NCBI GenBank assembly: GCA_034440575.1
Contig: JAOTOL010001364.1
Span: 329,501-393,500, forward strand
From: Imbricaverruca yamaguchii
Lineage: Eukaryota; Arthropoda; Thecostraca; Neoverrucidae
Direction: 5' to 3'
DNA: 64,000 nucleotides
In this document: one piece after another, positions 22,090-33,110 of the stretch
How the letters are laid out: the number at the start of each line of letters is the position of its first letter
Numbering within the stretch: position 1 is the stretch's first letter
Translations under genes and position numbers: made by a program
The notes under the pieces: model-generated
Database searches by the model: none
Seen by the model: only the letters and a program-made list of their open reading frames with translations
Told to the model about the DNA's origin: nothing

Positions 22090-22460
22090 TTCTGACAATG
22101 CGACACGCGACTACAGAACTGCTAGTTACACCACGCCAAATGCAAGCTGTGCACAATGTACGTGCGGTGTACGAATTTACCCGTTCCAGTTGTTCAAAGT
22201 CATATGTCGGAAAACAGGAAGGGAAATTCTGGCGCGGATGAATGAACACAAACGCGACGTAAATATCGCAGGCACTGTAGTGTCATTATGGTCCACGTCC
22301 ACGAGTGTGAAAGTCTACCAAAATGGGATGGCGTAAGAGCACTAGAGACGAGCGTTAAAAAAGCGAGGTTAGAGGCGGCACATATATGCACACGACACAC
22401 AATCAATCTGCCTGCCGGTTTTCTTACCGGGACTTGCAGTAAGTATATATATTGTTAGGA
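22090..22460 (+). pseudogene. GIY-YIG endonuclease relic (Penelope-like element)
   Basis: Read with two frameshifts, the plus strand gives VRAVYEFTRSSCSKSYVG (the GIY and YIG blocks as VYEF and YVG), ARMNEHKRDVNIAG (conserved R-x-x-x-H), HECESLPKWDGVRALETSV, KKARLEAAHICTRHTINLP (conserved Glu) and a stop after TCSKYIYC. This order fits the GIY-YIG nuclease at the C-terminus of Penelope-like retroelements. The frame breaks lie near the A-run at about 22210 and near 22290. No reverse transcriptase was recognised upstream, where the 23-bp minisatellite sits. Confidence 0.65.
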
Positions 22461-22621
22461 GCCGAAAACGAATTACCACTTGATTTTTTGGACGGAAAAA
22501 GTGATTTGTTATCTCCTTGGCATTGTCTGCAATTGTGCTCTGTTCTTTGTACTGATAAGTACCTCTTTCCGGTTGAAACTTATACATTAGTAATCTCCAC
22601 ATGATGTGTGGAGTCTACTAA

Positions 22622-22960
<339 letters not shown>

Positions 22961-22966
22961 ATGTAC

Positions 22967-22974
22967 ATGTACAT
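22967..22974 (+). other. 8-bp target site duplication, left (ATGTACAT)
   Basis: ATGTACAT stands directly before the TAGGGTG terminus and again directly after the right terminus at 27279-27286. It has the central TA expected of hAT-type 8-bp sites. Confidence 0.9.
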
Positions 22975-23149
22975 TAGGGTGGAGTGATTTTATGCGTTTT
23001 TGTAAAAACGTTGGGTGATAAAGTCTTAAAACTTGCGTTTGGTTCTAAAAAGACGATCTGCAAAGTTTTAGAGCAATCTGAGGCCGGGAAGCCGCCGCGC
23101 CTCAGGGCTTTCTGAGACCGAAATGACGTTTTTTAACGAACTTGCGGGA
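22975..23149 (+). repeat. Left terminal inverted repeat, copy 1
   Basis: It matches the inverse complement of 27116-27278, including AAAGTCTTAAAACTTGCGTT, GATCTGCAAAGTTTTAGAGC and a GC-rich GGGAAGCCGCCGCGCCTCAG. One 20-bp region near the tip has diverged. Confidence 0.92.
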
Positions 23150-23535
23150 TATATCACCATTTCAAGAGTTCGAATAATTAGATAGAAAATAAAGAGTTGT
23201 TTCATTGCATTCTACAGTCTTTCATTGACCGCTATGCCAATTTTCACTTCTCTGACTTGAAAATTGTGCCCGTCATTACGCAGTCTCGTAAGGACCGCAG
23301 CGATATCACTGCCCTCTATCGGTGGAAGTGTAAACTGTGGGTATTGGCCGTTTTTCCCGTTTTAGTTCCTCTCTGTGACAACTGAAGGCAGGGAGGGGTC
23401 GGATCTAAGACAGGGTATATTCGGACGGTTGTTATGCCTACAAATAGGCACACGAACAGAACGAACTAAGCGCAGTTAGTCCTAAGACCTACTCATCTAA
23501 ATAAGATCCTGGACCACCATACAACTACGAATTGC

Positions 23536-23586
23536 ACACGGCTATCTCTCTGTCTCTGTCTCTGTCTCACTGTCTATGTCTATCTC

Positions 23587-23663
<77 letters not shown>
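23536..23663. repeat. (CT)n microsatellite inside transposon copy 1
   Basis: TCTCTGTCTCTGTCTC passes into about 80 bp of pure CT. It begins 22 bp past the transposase stop codon on the minus strand. Confidence 0.96.
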
Positions 23664-23664
<1 letters not shown>

Positions 23665-23684
23665 CATCTCTCTCACATTTACCG

Positions 23685-26162
23685 CTACACGAAGTCACTT
23701 TTCTTGGCGGATTTCGGTCTCGCAGCACAACTGGCCTGGCGCGATACGATAATACCGTGTCGCCTGTCCTCGCCAAACACACGCGTGGACGCCGTAACGC
23801 ATCGCTCGACACTTTGTGCGTGGCATGGGAATACCGGTAGCGAGAGAGGTTGGTCGACGGCTGACATAATCTCGTCGTTCGACATGTGAGCGGTAACTGG
23901 CAGTTCGGTCACCTCGACATGGTCCCATTGAATCATGTCGGTGTATGTGGCCGCCTCCCAGTTCAATGGGGACACCATGAACTGTCGGCACCGGGATCCC
24001 GAGTTACTCCGCGCACTCATGCTCAGTTTGACCCCCCCCCCCCTCTCCCGAATCGACCTCTCAGCGTCGACAACCATGGCCGCGATTAGGTTCTCCGGGT
24101 GGGCGAACCACTCGTTTCGTTGCACTGAACGTTTCGCCACTGTCTGCACTTCAGGTGTCTGTGTCTGAATAAGTCCCATCGTTCTGAAGAGATGCACGAC
24201 TCCTTGCGTGAAGAGTGGGCGCGCCTTGATGTCGAACCACATAGGGGCATACACCTGCTGTACAAACTCTGTCATCTTTGTCAGAGCCGGGGTTGGCGAC
24301 GCAGTTCTCGTGTACAGTACGAGCACTCTGTTGCCGAGAGTTAGCCACCGCGCGTGGTTAAGCGGACCCGGCCTGGTGCGTGTCAGCTCAGCACTGACAA
24401 CGCCGGTGGCGACGGCTCGGCAGTATCGGAGAAGGATGCGCTGGTCAGCAGACAGGTCTGCGACAACCTGCTCCGCGATGTCAGGTGCGTTGAATGGTAT
24501 GGGACGGAAGTCCACCCCCGGGTGGCGGTGAATATCACCAGCTATAGTTTGTCCCAGCGGGCCCTTGAAGGACTTGGACCCACTGGTACCGTGGCCTTCA
24601 TCCAGCTCCACGAACACATGCCTGCGAAAAAGCCCAGGACAGAATGGGATTGGGACAAGGAAGGAATTGGATTAACATTTATCAGGGTCTAAATGGGCAA
24701 ATGGCATGGCAAGTGTTTGGATTGTACTACGGACTCACAAATTGCCATGGTTCTAGATAGGTATGCAGATGACGCAGTATATTATTGTATGGCATGTAAT
24801 TTGTAAGGATCAGGTGGATAGTGGCGAAGTATTTCAGTCAATTCTTGTTTTATTATAAAAAAGCGGCACATACCTCATCGGAAGCACGTTGCCATGAAGA
24901 AGGCAGATGAGCCACTAGACGCTACGGCCCAGCTGGCGCTCCATCATCATGAGTGTACCGTTTTCACAGCCTGTGTTGACGGCAGTGCCATCGACCAATA
25001 CTGCCTGCAGGGATTCTTCTGAGTCGCACTCCCGAACGACTTCTAAAGCCTTGCCAGCAATTGCTGCACTATTTTCTGATGTCAGTGTTCTGTGAGCGAT
25101 GTAGGTTCTACCTGGCTCGCTCACAAATACCAGATGCTTCTCTTTTCCTGTAAGCCGTACGTCTTGCTCATTTGTTTTCTCTCGTACGATACCCTGTCTC
25201 CCATCGAATCCCATGCACTGGACTTTACCGCCTATGCCCTCCTTTAGCTTTCGTTTTTCTTTCTCCTGTGCCCTTTTTCTGGCTCTTATCACTTTATCTC
25301 GTGTGATGACGTGCCTCGTGTCGTTCTCAGTGACGAGGCCAAGGTCATTCAAGAGAGCGGTGCCAAGGGCCGCTGCAATCCTATCAGTGACCTCAATGTA
25401 CCGGTCACACTAATTAGCGAAATTCTCCGGAGGCATCATATTGTACGGAGCCCTAGTCTGTGTTGGTTCGTGGACACTCCCTGTGTCATATGCATCATCA
25501 CCATTGCTTCCCTCGTCCATGCTTTCGGGCTCGTGTCCCATGCTGTGCTCGGTCAGACCCAAGGGACCAGGATCCGAGTCGTTGGCGTCCGTCTGAAGGA
25601 AAGCCGGGTCAGGCCGCAGACGGTTCTGAACTCTTCGCCTCCTCCCCAATGCATTGGAGGTCTTCATGTTAATGCCGCCGATGCTTCGCTTCCTCTCACC
25701 TCGCTGGTCTTGTAAGAAATTCCACTCGCGGTATGGAACCTTGTTCTCTCTGGGGCAGCTGCAGGCATTTCTCGGAGGACAACTGCACGCGCAGATGTCA
25801 ATCAGCTCATGGAGGGGAATCGTTTTGCTTGCGCCAGCGCGTTTCTTTATTGGGGTCTTTGTTAGATCCTTTCCTTTCTTCATAATCACCAGGACACCCC
25901 AGACAATCGACTGAAACGATTTAACAGGGACGCTTGCTTTCCCCCAAAGGTATACAACGCCCTTGGCAACGCCCGTGGCGATTTGCTTTTCGCCCGCTGC
26001 ATGGTTGTCGACAGCCCGAAGTCTGTTAGACTGTAGTCTGTAGAAGTTGTATACATGAATCTGAAGTGGCAGTTGGTTCTTCGGCAGTTCGCAGGGATGG
26101 CCCAACGCAAAGCGAGCCGTCTTCGATCGGAATGAACTTCCCTTAACCTTTTTTACTTTCAT
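23685..26162 (-). pseudogene. Transposase-like gene, copy 1, two exons, two in-frame TAG codons
   Basis: Exon 1 runs from ATG at 26162 to the donor at 24874/24873 (CGATGAG/GTATGTG). Exon 2 runs from the acceptor TTTTCGCAG at 24622 to the stop at 23685. Splicing joins LPMR to HVFVELDEG in frame, about 741 codons. Exon 1 has a Cys cluster (CACSCPPRNACSCP) and the block KVPYREWNFLQDQRGERK, then VQCMGFDGRQ and AVLVDGTAVNTG. I read FDGR and DGT as the first two acidic positions of an RNase H-like fold. Exon 2 has SKSFKGPLGQ, PGPLNHARWLTLGNRVL and YAPMWFDIK. TAG codons at 25410-25412 and 24915-24917 interrupt exon 1 with frame kept on both sides. I know this family as uncharacterised, repetitive proteins in invertebrates. 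Confidence 0.8.
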
Positions 26163-27115
26163 ACTCGAAATCTGATAGGTTCACTAGTCTGGAAAAGAGG
26201 CAAAAACTGTTTAGGCAACTGGTAAGCATCAAAATTGATCCCTCGCCATAGGATAAAAATGTATCACAAAGTTTTTTGCTATACCAGGAAGTTCAGGGTG
26301 CATAACTGCATTGGAAATTCCGCGTGCGACACACGCCCTCGTAGATCCTTATTTTCGGTTCCAACCATGGTCATGATTGGAGAATATGCCTCGGCCACCC
26401 CGGCCGTGGCCGCGCAATATATTGGCCGCCAGTGGGGTAACTTACAAAGCAACTCTTCACCCATGATCATGGTGGTGATGGTGAGCAAATGCAACAGTTG
26501 GTGGGCAATCGATGGTCGGAGTACGCAATCATCGCCAGTACTGCTAAATTTGAGCGGTATGCGTTAGTCGTGCAACCGAGTACCCACCCAGTAAGGTGTG
26601 GGATTGTCAGTGTTTCTGCCAAAGTAAATTAATTAAGTTCAAGTATCTCCAGCAACAATTCACATGCAGCCTAGCAGGGTATCTCAGGTAAACATTGTGA
26701 GCTTGGAGGCTGAAAGGCAGGCCACAATATGCCAAAGCCGGCTGTGGCTACGCTCCAATCGTGTATAGCTGTCGATAGAAGTCGCTGGAATCGTAATAAA
26801 ATAGCGCTGTGCGCATAAGAAGTCAGCACACTGTGCACTGTCTCAAATCCGCCACCTACCTGCCCCCCAGTTGACCAAGAAAGATACTTATATTGCGGAA
26901 TGAACGGTGGATGGTCGCAGTTCATACTTCTGCCGATAGAGGGGAGTGGTGGCGCTGCGGGCGGCACACCATCCGGAACTCTGCGTCATGACAGGCACAA
27001 TTTTCAAGTTAGGGAAGTGAAAATTAGCACAACGGTGGATGAAAAACTATACAATACAATGAAAAAAAATATTTATTTGCTATCTAATGATTTAAATTCC
27101 TGAAATCGGGCTTGC

Positions 27116-27278
27116 TCCCGCAAGTTGGTAGAAAAACGTCACTTCGGCCTCAGAAAGCCCTGAGGCGCGGCGGCTTCCCGGCCTCAGATTGCTCTAAAAC
27201 TTTGCAGATCGTCTTTTTAGAACCAAACGCAAGTTTTAAGACTTTAACACAATTTTTTTTGGAAATCACTCCACCCTA
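27116..27278 (-). repeat. Right terminal inverted repeat, copy 1
   Basis: Inverse complement of the left repeat, 163 bp, followed by the second ATGTACAT at 27279-27286. Confidence 0.92.
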
Positions 27279-27286
27279 ATGTACAT

Positions 27287-27929
27287 CATATGCATGCATA
27301 ATTGTAATTTGGATATAGCTGACGTGCACATTCCTTCCAATGAACATACATAACAGTAATACGGTCATGCACATACTTTTAGCACGTAAACATTTGTTTG
27401 GAGGCAGTGTCCACTGAACAGTGAGCATTATGTGGCATTACAGAATGGACGGTATCGGTGTAATATTACATACACGGTGTAATATTACATACATTTGCAG
27501 AGCCTCTCCGGCCGCCGCGCATTGCTGACTCTGGGCTCCAAAGGTTTCCAGATTTAGAACGAGAACCCATGGATTTGACCCATCCCAAGGCTTAGAGTCA
27601 CTGCTAATGCATGCATTGCCGTGAGATTCGTGGTCGGTTGTGTCTTTGCAACGCACTCAGCAGCTGAGGCCATTCGGCGCCGCCCCCTCTCACCCTGACG
27701 GGAAGTACAGACGTCGCGGGGAATCGAACCCGGTACCTCTGGCTTGCGGGGTTAGGTAGGTACGGTGTGAGCGCCGTGAGGTGAGCCCAGGTCGAGTACT
27801 CTGCCCGACAGTAGCACCACGAGGATCACGCTGCGGTAGGCCAGCTGTCTCACATGGTCCGAGCGACACGCGATTACGACTAGCCGAGTGACGTCATCGA
27901 TCGCCGCAGGCGATGTGCCAGGCCGTGTT
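27287..27929. other. Interval between the two transposons; possible SINE relic
   Basis: No gene. On the minus strand around 27740-27700 the sequence GGTACCGGGTTCGATTCCCC is a good pol III B box, followed by a GTACTTCCCGTCAGGGTGAG body. The matching A box is not convincing. A direct repeat GTGTAATATTACATACA occurs twice at 27458-27492. Confidence 0.45.
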
Positions 27930-27937
27930 CTGTACAC

Positions 27938-28237
27938 TAGGGTGTGTCACGAAGGACCCTTGTTTTAGAAATTGCACTTTGCTTAGTGAGATTATCGTGC
28001 AGATCACCTAAAAAACCTGTGGTCGAAACCAAATATAAATCAAACAATAAACAAAATATGCGACAGGCCGATAAAGAAACAAATTTGCCGGGCGCCCGGC
28101 GTTGAAGTCTCCAGTGATGGCGCTCCGTTGCAATTGGCATCTAACCACGCGTCCGGCCACCGTCGGAGCGCCGCCGCGGCGCTGTGACGAAAAAGGCGGC
28201 AGTCGGTGCTGTGGATGACTGATGAATGGATTCTGGT
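27938..28237 (+). repeat. Left terminal inverted repeat, copy 2
   Basis: 300 bp, including TTATCGTGCAGATCAC, CAAACAATAAACAAAATATG, GGAGCGCCGCCGCGGCGCTG and GATGAATGGATTCTGGT. All recur inverted at 31383-31673 with scattered substitutions. Confidence 0.93.
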
Positions 28238-28753
28238 GATGAAGCTCATTAATAAAACTCAATGAAAGTGTTTAGTGGGGTAAAAGGCTTTTGATAAGCA
28301 CCAGTCGCTTAATAAGTTGCCTGGATATCTGACGCATGAAAGAAAGGTTCACTTTACGTCGCTTGTTCGTTCCATTTTCAATCAGTAGATCTATCGGCGT
28401 ATAATGCTAATATTTTCACTTTTGAAAGCTTGAACATCTTCAAAATTCCTCGTCTGTTTACATCGAAGACCAGTTAAATCATTCTGAGACACTTGATATC
28501 TTATTGTTATGACAAATAGACCAGGCGAAATCGGCATCATGCTCCGTTCCACTACAACTGAAGTAGACGGGCATACAGCGACGTCACCTTTTGTACGAGC
28601 GGCCACATTTTTTGTACGAACTATCATTTTATAACTGTACTACTTGTCTACATGCTCGACAGAAAACCCGACATGAAATCCTTTTTGCTGCTGAGCACTG
28701 GCATTGCTGACTTGTGTTTCAACTTCGCCACAATGTAACCGTGGCGGGCCTCT

Positions 28754-30824
28754 TCACGAATTACCTTCAAAGACGCCTCGGTCACCACTTTCACCATCCG
28801 TTTCACCGTCTGACTGTGCTGTGTATGGCGATACTTCGAGAGGACTCGCGATGATGTCTAGTAAGTCATCATCGGACAGTTGTTGCGTCAAGGGCGGCTC
28901 GGTTATCGCCTCATTACACCAATCAATCAGCTCCATGATGCTGTTTGCCCCCATATTCACTTTTGGAAGCTTGAACTTCCGCACTTCGTCAGTATCACTA
29001 TCGACTTGAGTTCTGCGACACTGCTGGATTTGAGTGACCGCCCTTTCCCGTGTGGCTTGATCTTGGCCCGCTGCCGTTGCTAGCAGTACTGCCTCAGGGT
29101 GACACCAGTAGCTGTTGCGCTGTAGTACCGGCTGCACCATGGCCGCTATCTCAGGTCGCAAACTTTTGAGAAGTTGTACGCTGTGCAGCGCATTGCCAGA
29201 ACCGTCAGAACATTTCCAGTTCTTCTTGATGCAGAACCACATGGGAGTATAGTGGCACACGATGAACTCCGCTAGCATTCTCAGACTGTCTGATGGCTGT
29301 TCGGTTGATATGTAGAGCCGGAGAATTCGCGCAGCCAGAGTCAGCCACCTGGAGTGGTTTAGTGGACCGATCTTCATTTTTGCAGTTCTATCTGAGATAC
29401 AACCCGTCTGGACACTACGCACCATACTGTACAGAATAGCCTGATCTGAACTTAGGTCACTGAGAATCTCCTGTGTCATTTCTGAAACATTTCCGCCATC
29501 GATTGGCTCACAATCGACCACTGGCAAGGTTTCTACTGCGCCTGCAGCAGCCCGGCCAATCAGCCCACTAAACGACTTAGGTCCTGTTGTGACTCCATCT
29601 AACTGGCTAAATACTGCACGAAGATTAAGTTCATTTGCATAAAGTTGGCACACAAACCAGTGGACGGGGCGTTTTTGTCCGAGCTCAAACAAACGGATAA
29701 CACCACCTTTTTGGCCAGTATTAACTATCGTGCCGTCACAGCCAAGCACAGAAACATCCGCACCAAACTCATATGCCACGGCGTTCAGGTCCTGAAAAAT
29801 GTCCTCCGCTTTCCCAGTCTGTGGGGTAAAATGTCCTAGATATGCACTGTCTGGCTCGGATACAACCGCAATGTGCTCTTCCGTCTTCTTTGAACTGGCT
29901 GTCATAAGCGTGTCGTCTTTTCTACCGTCGAAGTAGAGACCAGATACACGACCTGCATGATCCTCATGGCTCTGGGTACTACCTCTCTTCTAATCCGATC
30001 CCTTGCTCGCCATACTTTTTTGCTATCCACTATGCCGTCCATATCGTCAGAAGTGGTCCGACCAATGTCCACTTAGAAACCGTTTATGATCGCAGCACAC
30101 GCACGATTAGACACTCCGTACCGATCTGCTGCTAGAGCCGTATTTAGCAGTTCGTCTGTGTTACTGTTCACCATATTGACTCATTGACTACAGATGTGAG
30201 CGATGATGAATCTGTGGCGGAATCTTGGTCTGAATTAGAATCTAGCTGGGCCATTCCAGAAGGTCCCGGTTGTGGTGATGTGACTCTCTCGGCGGTCAGA
30301 CGCCTCCTTTCGTCCATGGCGCGTCGGCGAGTGGTTTCACAGATATCTGCGGTGCCGATTTGCATTTGGCGAGGTCCTCTCTGGTCTTGGACGAAGGGAA
30401 ACTCCATTCGTGGCACTTTGTCGGCCATCGCACATTTGCAGCTATCGATATCAGCACATTTGCAGCGGGCTATATCAAACAATTTTGCAAACCACTCATC
30501 ACCGGACGGACGTACACCTGGTGATGCCGACTTCTTTCCAGCAGTTCTCATGTATCGCAAGTAGCGATCGCGGCATTCTCGAACCATATGTTCGACTCGG
30601 GCCCTCCCAACAATTGGTATTCCTTCGCAGCACCACATTTTCATCACACTTTCCGCGACAAACTTTATATGGGGTGCTAGCCTCTCTTTCAACCTTTTGT
30701 TCGCAACGCATGAGTCTCTATTCACTTTACTGAAGTAATTCAGAACGTCAATTCTCGTGGGCAGTCGGTTTGTTTTTAGTTCAGAAGGAACCAAAAGCCC
30801 TTTGGTGGAAGCGCGGGTCTTCAT
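28754..30824 (-). pseudogene. Transposase-like gene, copy 2, intronless at the copy-1 intron site
   Basis: The first frame, 30824-30168 (218 residues), has DVLNYFSKV, a WCCEGIPI block, the Cys cluster ARCKCADIDSCKCA and KVPRMEFPFVQDQRGPRQ. The reading then shifts frame. DELLNTALAADRYGVSNRAC continues to a TAA near 30074, and a second shift lies near 29960. The long frame then runs past SGLYFDGRKDDTLM (first acidic block) and on from 29905 to 28754 (383 residues). It contains VLGCDGTIVNTGQKGG, WFVCQLYANELNLRAVF, KSFSGLIG, GPLNHSRWLTLAARILRL and YTPMWFCIK. NELNLRAVFSQLDG is continuous, whereas copy 1 has a 252-bp intron at the corresponding Arg. About 690 codons, disabled. Confidence 0.8.
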
Positions 30825-30829
30825 GTTCG

Positions 30830-31382
30830 ACCTCTTACCCCGATCACACCGACGCAGGTAATATCACACTTCACAGGCAGTGGGCACAACTTGCAGACAC
30901 CAAACCACTCTTTTTCGGGCCGTCCCGCCGGGTCTCCGCCGCCGACTGCCTTGTCTCGGCGGCCCTCCCCTCCCCTGTCTCCCCCTCCCCTCCCCTGCCC
31001 TGTCTCCCTCTTTGTGTTTTCTACCCTCACCGTGCGCCGGCCGTCTCTCGCGCCATCCCAGCCCCTCCCCGCGCCATGCGACGATCGCCGCCGGCTCGTG
31101 TCGCCCTCGTTAATTTGTTGTCCCTACTGCTGATAATCCCAGTTTCTCTTGAAACTTGAGTAACGAAAAGGAACAGGAGACTTGGATTGACTAATAAAAC
31201 AGGGATGTATGGCATGCGAAGCTATTTTGTGTCGTTAGTGCGTACGCAATTTATTCGAATGATGATTCATAGCACTGTGAAAGGTGGAGCACAGACAAAG
31301 GAAAGTGGAGCGATCAGTCCTTCAGTGAAGTTTAATCTTTACAATCAAATATATCCCGGCTCCCCTGATCTGTTTTTGAATT
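30830..31382. other. Non-coding 5' region of transposon copy 2
   Basis: Between the transposase start and the right inverted repeat. It includes a pyrimidine-rich, C-dense block at 30950-31070 on the plus strand. It probably carries the element's promoter, but no defined site is visible. Confidence 0.4.
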
Positions 31383-31673
31383 ACCAGAATCCATTCATAA
31401 GTCATCCACAGCACCGACTGCCGCCTTTTTCGTCACAGCGCCGCGGCGGCGCTCCGACGGCGGCCGACGCGTGGTGTTAGATTCCAATCGCAACGGAGCG
31501 CCATCATTGGAGACTTCAACGCCGGGCGCCAGGCAAATTTCTTTCTTTATCAGCCTGTCGCATATTTTGTTTATTGTTTGATTTCGATTTGGTTTCGACC
31601 ACAGGGTTTTTTTATGTGATCTGCACGATAATTTCACTATGCATAAGAAAAACCGTTCAGGCGACACACCCTA
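31383..31673 (-). repeat. Right terminal inverted repeat, copy 2
   Basis: 291 bp, roughly nine in ten bases matching the left repeat by eye. The second CTGTACAC follows directly. Confidence 0.93.
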
Positions 31674-31681
31674 CTGTACAC

Positions 31682-32800
31682 CGTAAAGTATCTGACATAG
31701 TACGGCCGGCCGACGGTCAGACCCGGTCCCGTCAATGATGGGAGCGCTGCGGCAGCCCAGTGGGCCCTGTTCCTGTCCCATCGTTCGCAACCAAAAATAC
31801 ACCAGATCAAAGAAGGAATTTAGGGATTTTGACCACGCAAAAGGAGACATTTTCGGCGCGCTTGCCGCTTCGACAGCGGTCTATGTTCCATCACTTGTTT
31901 TCCTAACCGCCGCTAAGAAATTATCGGCTGTACCCCTGGACGTGAGCGCTTTGGTCAGGGAGAACTCAGCTAGCCTGAGCATACAGGCTATTAACGTTTC
32001 CGAGGTCATCCGAGGACCGAACTTGTTCTCGAATGACTTTTCGAATCGGGTCACTCTTGGGTTCATATGTGCACTCCAATTAATTTGGTGTAGAATTCAC
32101 CTTCGATGCTATGAAAGTGTTTTCAGGTACTCTTTAATCTCTGAAACGAGGTCAACAAGTTGGATTTATCCAACCCGTACATGTGGACCGTAAGGTAACA
32201 TGTCGCGCATGGTTAGTATACCCAGATATTGAAGGAAAACTATGTCGAATATCTGGAGCGCATATCTGGTTCTGTTTTCGCATAGACAACGATTCAACAC
32301 GAAGACTTTCGATTTGTGCGTATCAATGCACCCTTAAAGTGACTAAGATTACCGGAGAAGTGCCCGGATGTGCCTGATAAAGCCCGTTCTGGGAGATTAC
32401 CCAGCGACTCAAAGTGGTAAAACCTGATGCCAACCGCCGTTATCGCCACGTGCTGTTTGCTTCGTTACATGTCGCCATCTCTGTCCAGTTGGAACTGCGC
32501 GGGGGATGATGATGATGCAGACTTGGAATTTTCGTCGAATACAAGGACAAATTTCCAGCACATAGGACGTGACATACCCATAACAGCATACAACATGGCA
32601 ATCCTTACCTCATCCTAGCATAGCAAGGCCCCGCACAAGAGTGATAAATTATTCGTGAAATAGGTTGGAAGATACCACCTTCTGAACACTGAACCGATAT
32701 CTTTCCTGAGAGAGCATTTGTATGGTGTTCCCTGATGTGTGTTAATGAAGCCTTCATTCCAGGATTCCAACAGTACCTCGTTTATAAATGGCATGCTTGC
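31682..32800. other. Unassigned interval
   Basis: No exon, RNA gene or repeat could be supported. The plus-strand frame 31735-32193 (152 residues) has no motif or splice context that I recognise. Confidence 0.35.
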
Positions 32801-32804
32801 GTTC

Positions 32805-33110
32805 ACCATTCCGCACCAGGATGCCCGAACGTTCCGCACCAGGATACCCGAACGTTCCGCACCAGGATACCCGAACGTTCCGCACCAGGATACCCGAACG
32901 TTCCACACCAGGATACCCGAACGTTCCGCACCAGGATACCCGAACGTTCCGCACCAGGATACCCGAACGTTCCGCACCAGGATACCCGAACGTTCCGCAC
33001 CAGGATACCCGAACGTTCCGCACCAGGATACCCGAACGTTCCGCACCAGGATACCCGAACGTTCCGCACCAGGATACCCGAACGTTCCGCATCAGGATAC
33101 CCGAACGCCT
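32805..33110. repeat. 23-bp minisatellite, about 13 copies
   Basis: The unit CGCACCAGGATACCCGAACG plus TTC is almost invariant. Each unit contains the 8-bp palindrome GAACGTTC. All six frames are largely open, giving meaningless 100-150 residue frames. Confidence 0.96.

Larger units (their letters stand above)
22975..27278 (-). mobile_element. Complete DNA transposon, copy 1 (4.3 kb, hAT-like ends)
   Basis: The element starts TAGGGTGGAGTGATTT and ends with the inverse complement of the same sequence. Subterminal inverted repeats of about 170 bp follow, with short indels near the tips. The perfect 8-bp duplication ATGTACAT flanks it. One minus-strand gene (26162-23685) fills the centre. The 8-bp duplication and TAGGG-type tip fit the hAT superfamily, but the protein is not a classical hAT transposase, so superfamily is inferred. 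A (CT)n tract grew at 23536-23663, just past the gene's stop. Confidence 0.9.
27938..31673 (-). mobile_element. Complete DNA transposon, copy 2 (3.7 kb, same protein family)
   Basis: It begins TAGGGTGTGTC and ends with the inverse complement. Long terminal inverted repeats are about 300 bp (27938-28237 and 31383-31673). The perfect 8-bp duplication CTGTACAC lies at 27930-27937 and 31674-31681. Only the TAGGGTG tip is shared with copy 1. The rest of the inverted repeat is unrelated, so this is a different subfamily, not a duplicate. The gene is on the minus strand. The stretch 28238-28753, between left repeat and stop codon, has no other gene. Confidence 0.9.

Noticed and set aside
22975..27278. 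Treating copy 1 and copy 2 as a tandem duplication
   Set aside because: Their inverted repeats, target duplications and proteins are strongly diverged; they are separate insertions of different subfamilies.
30891..31133. Pro/Ser-rich plus-strand frames
   Set aside because: C-rich composition inside transposon copy 2 on the strand opposite its gene; no motif.
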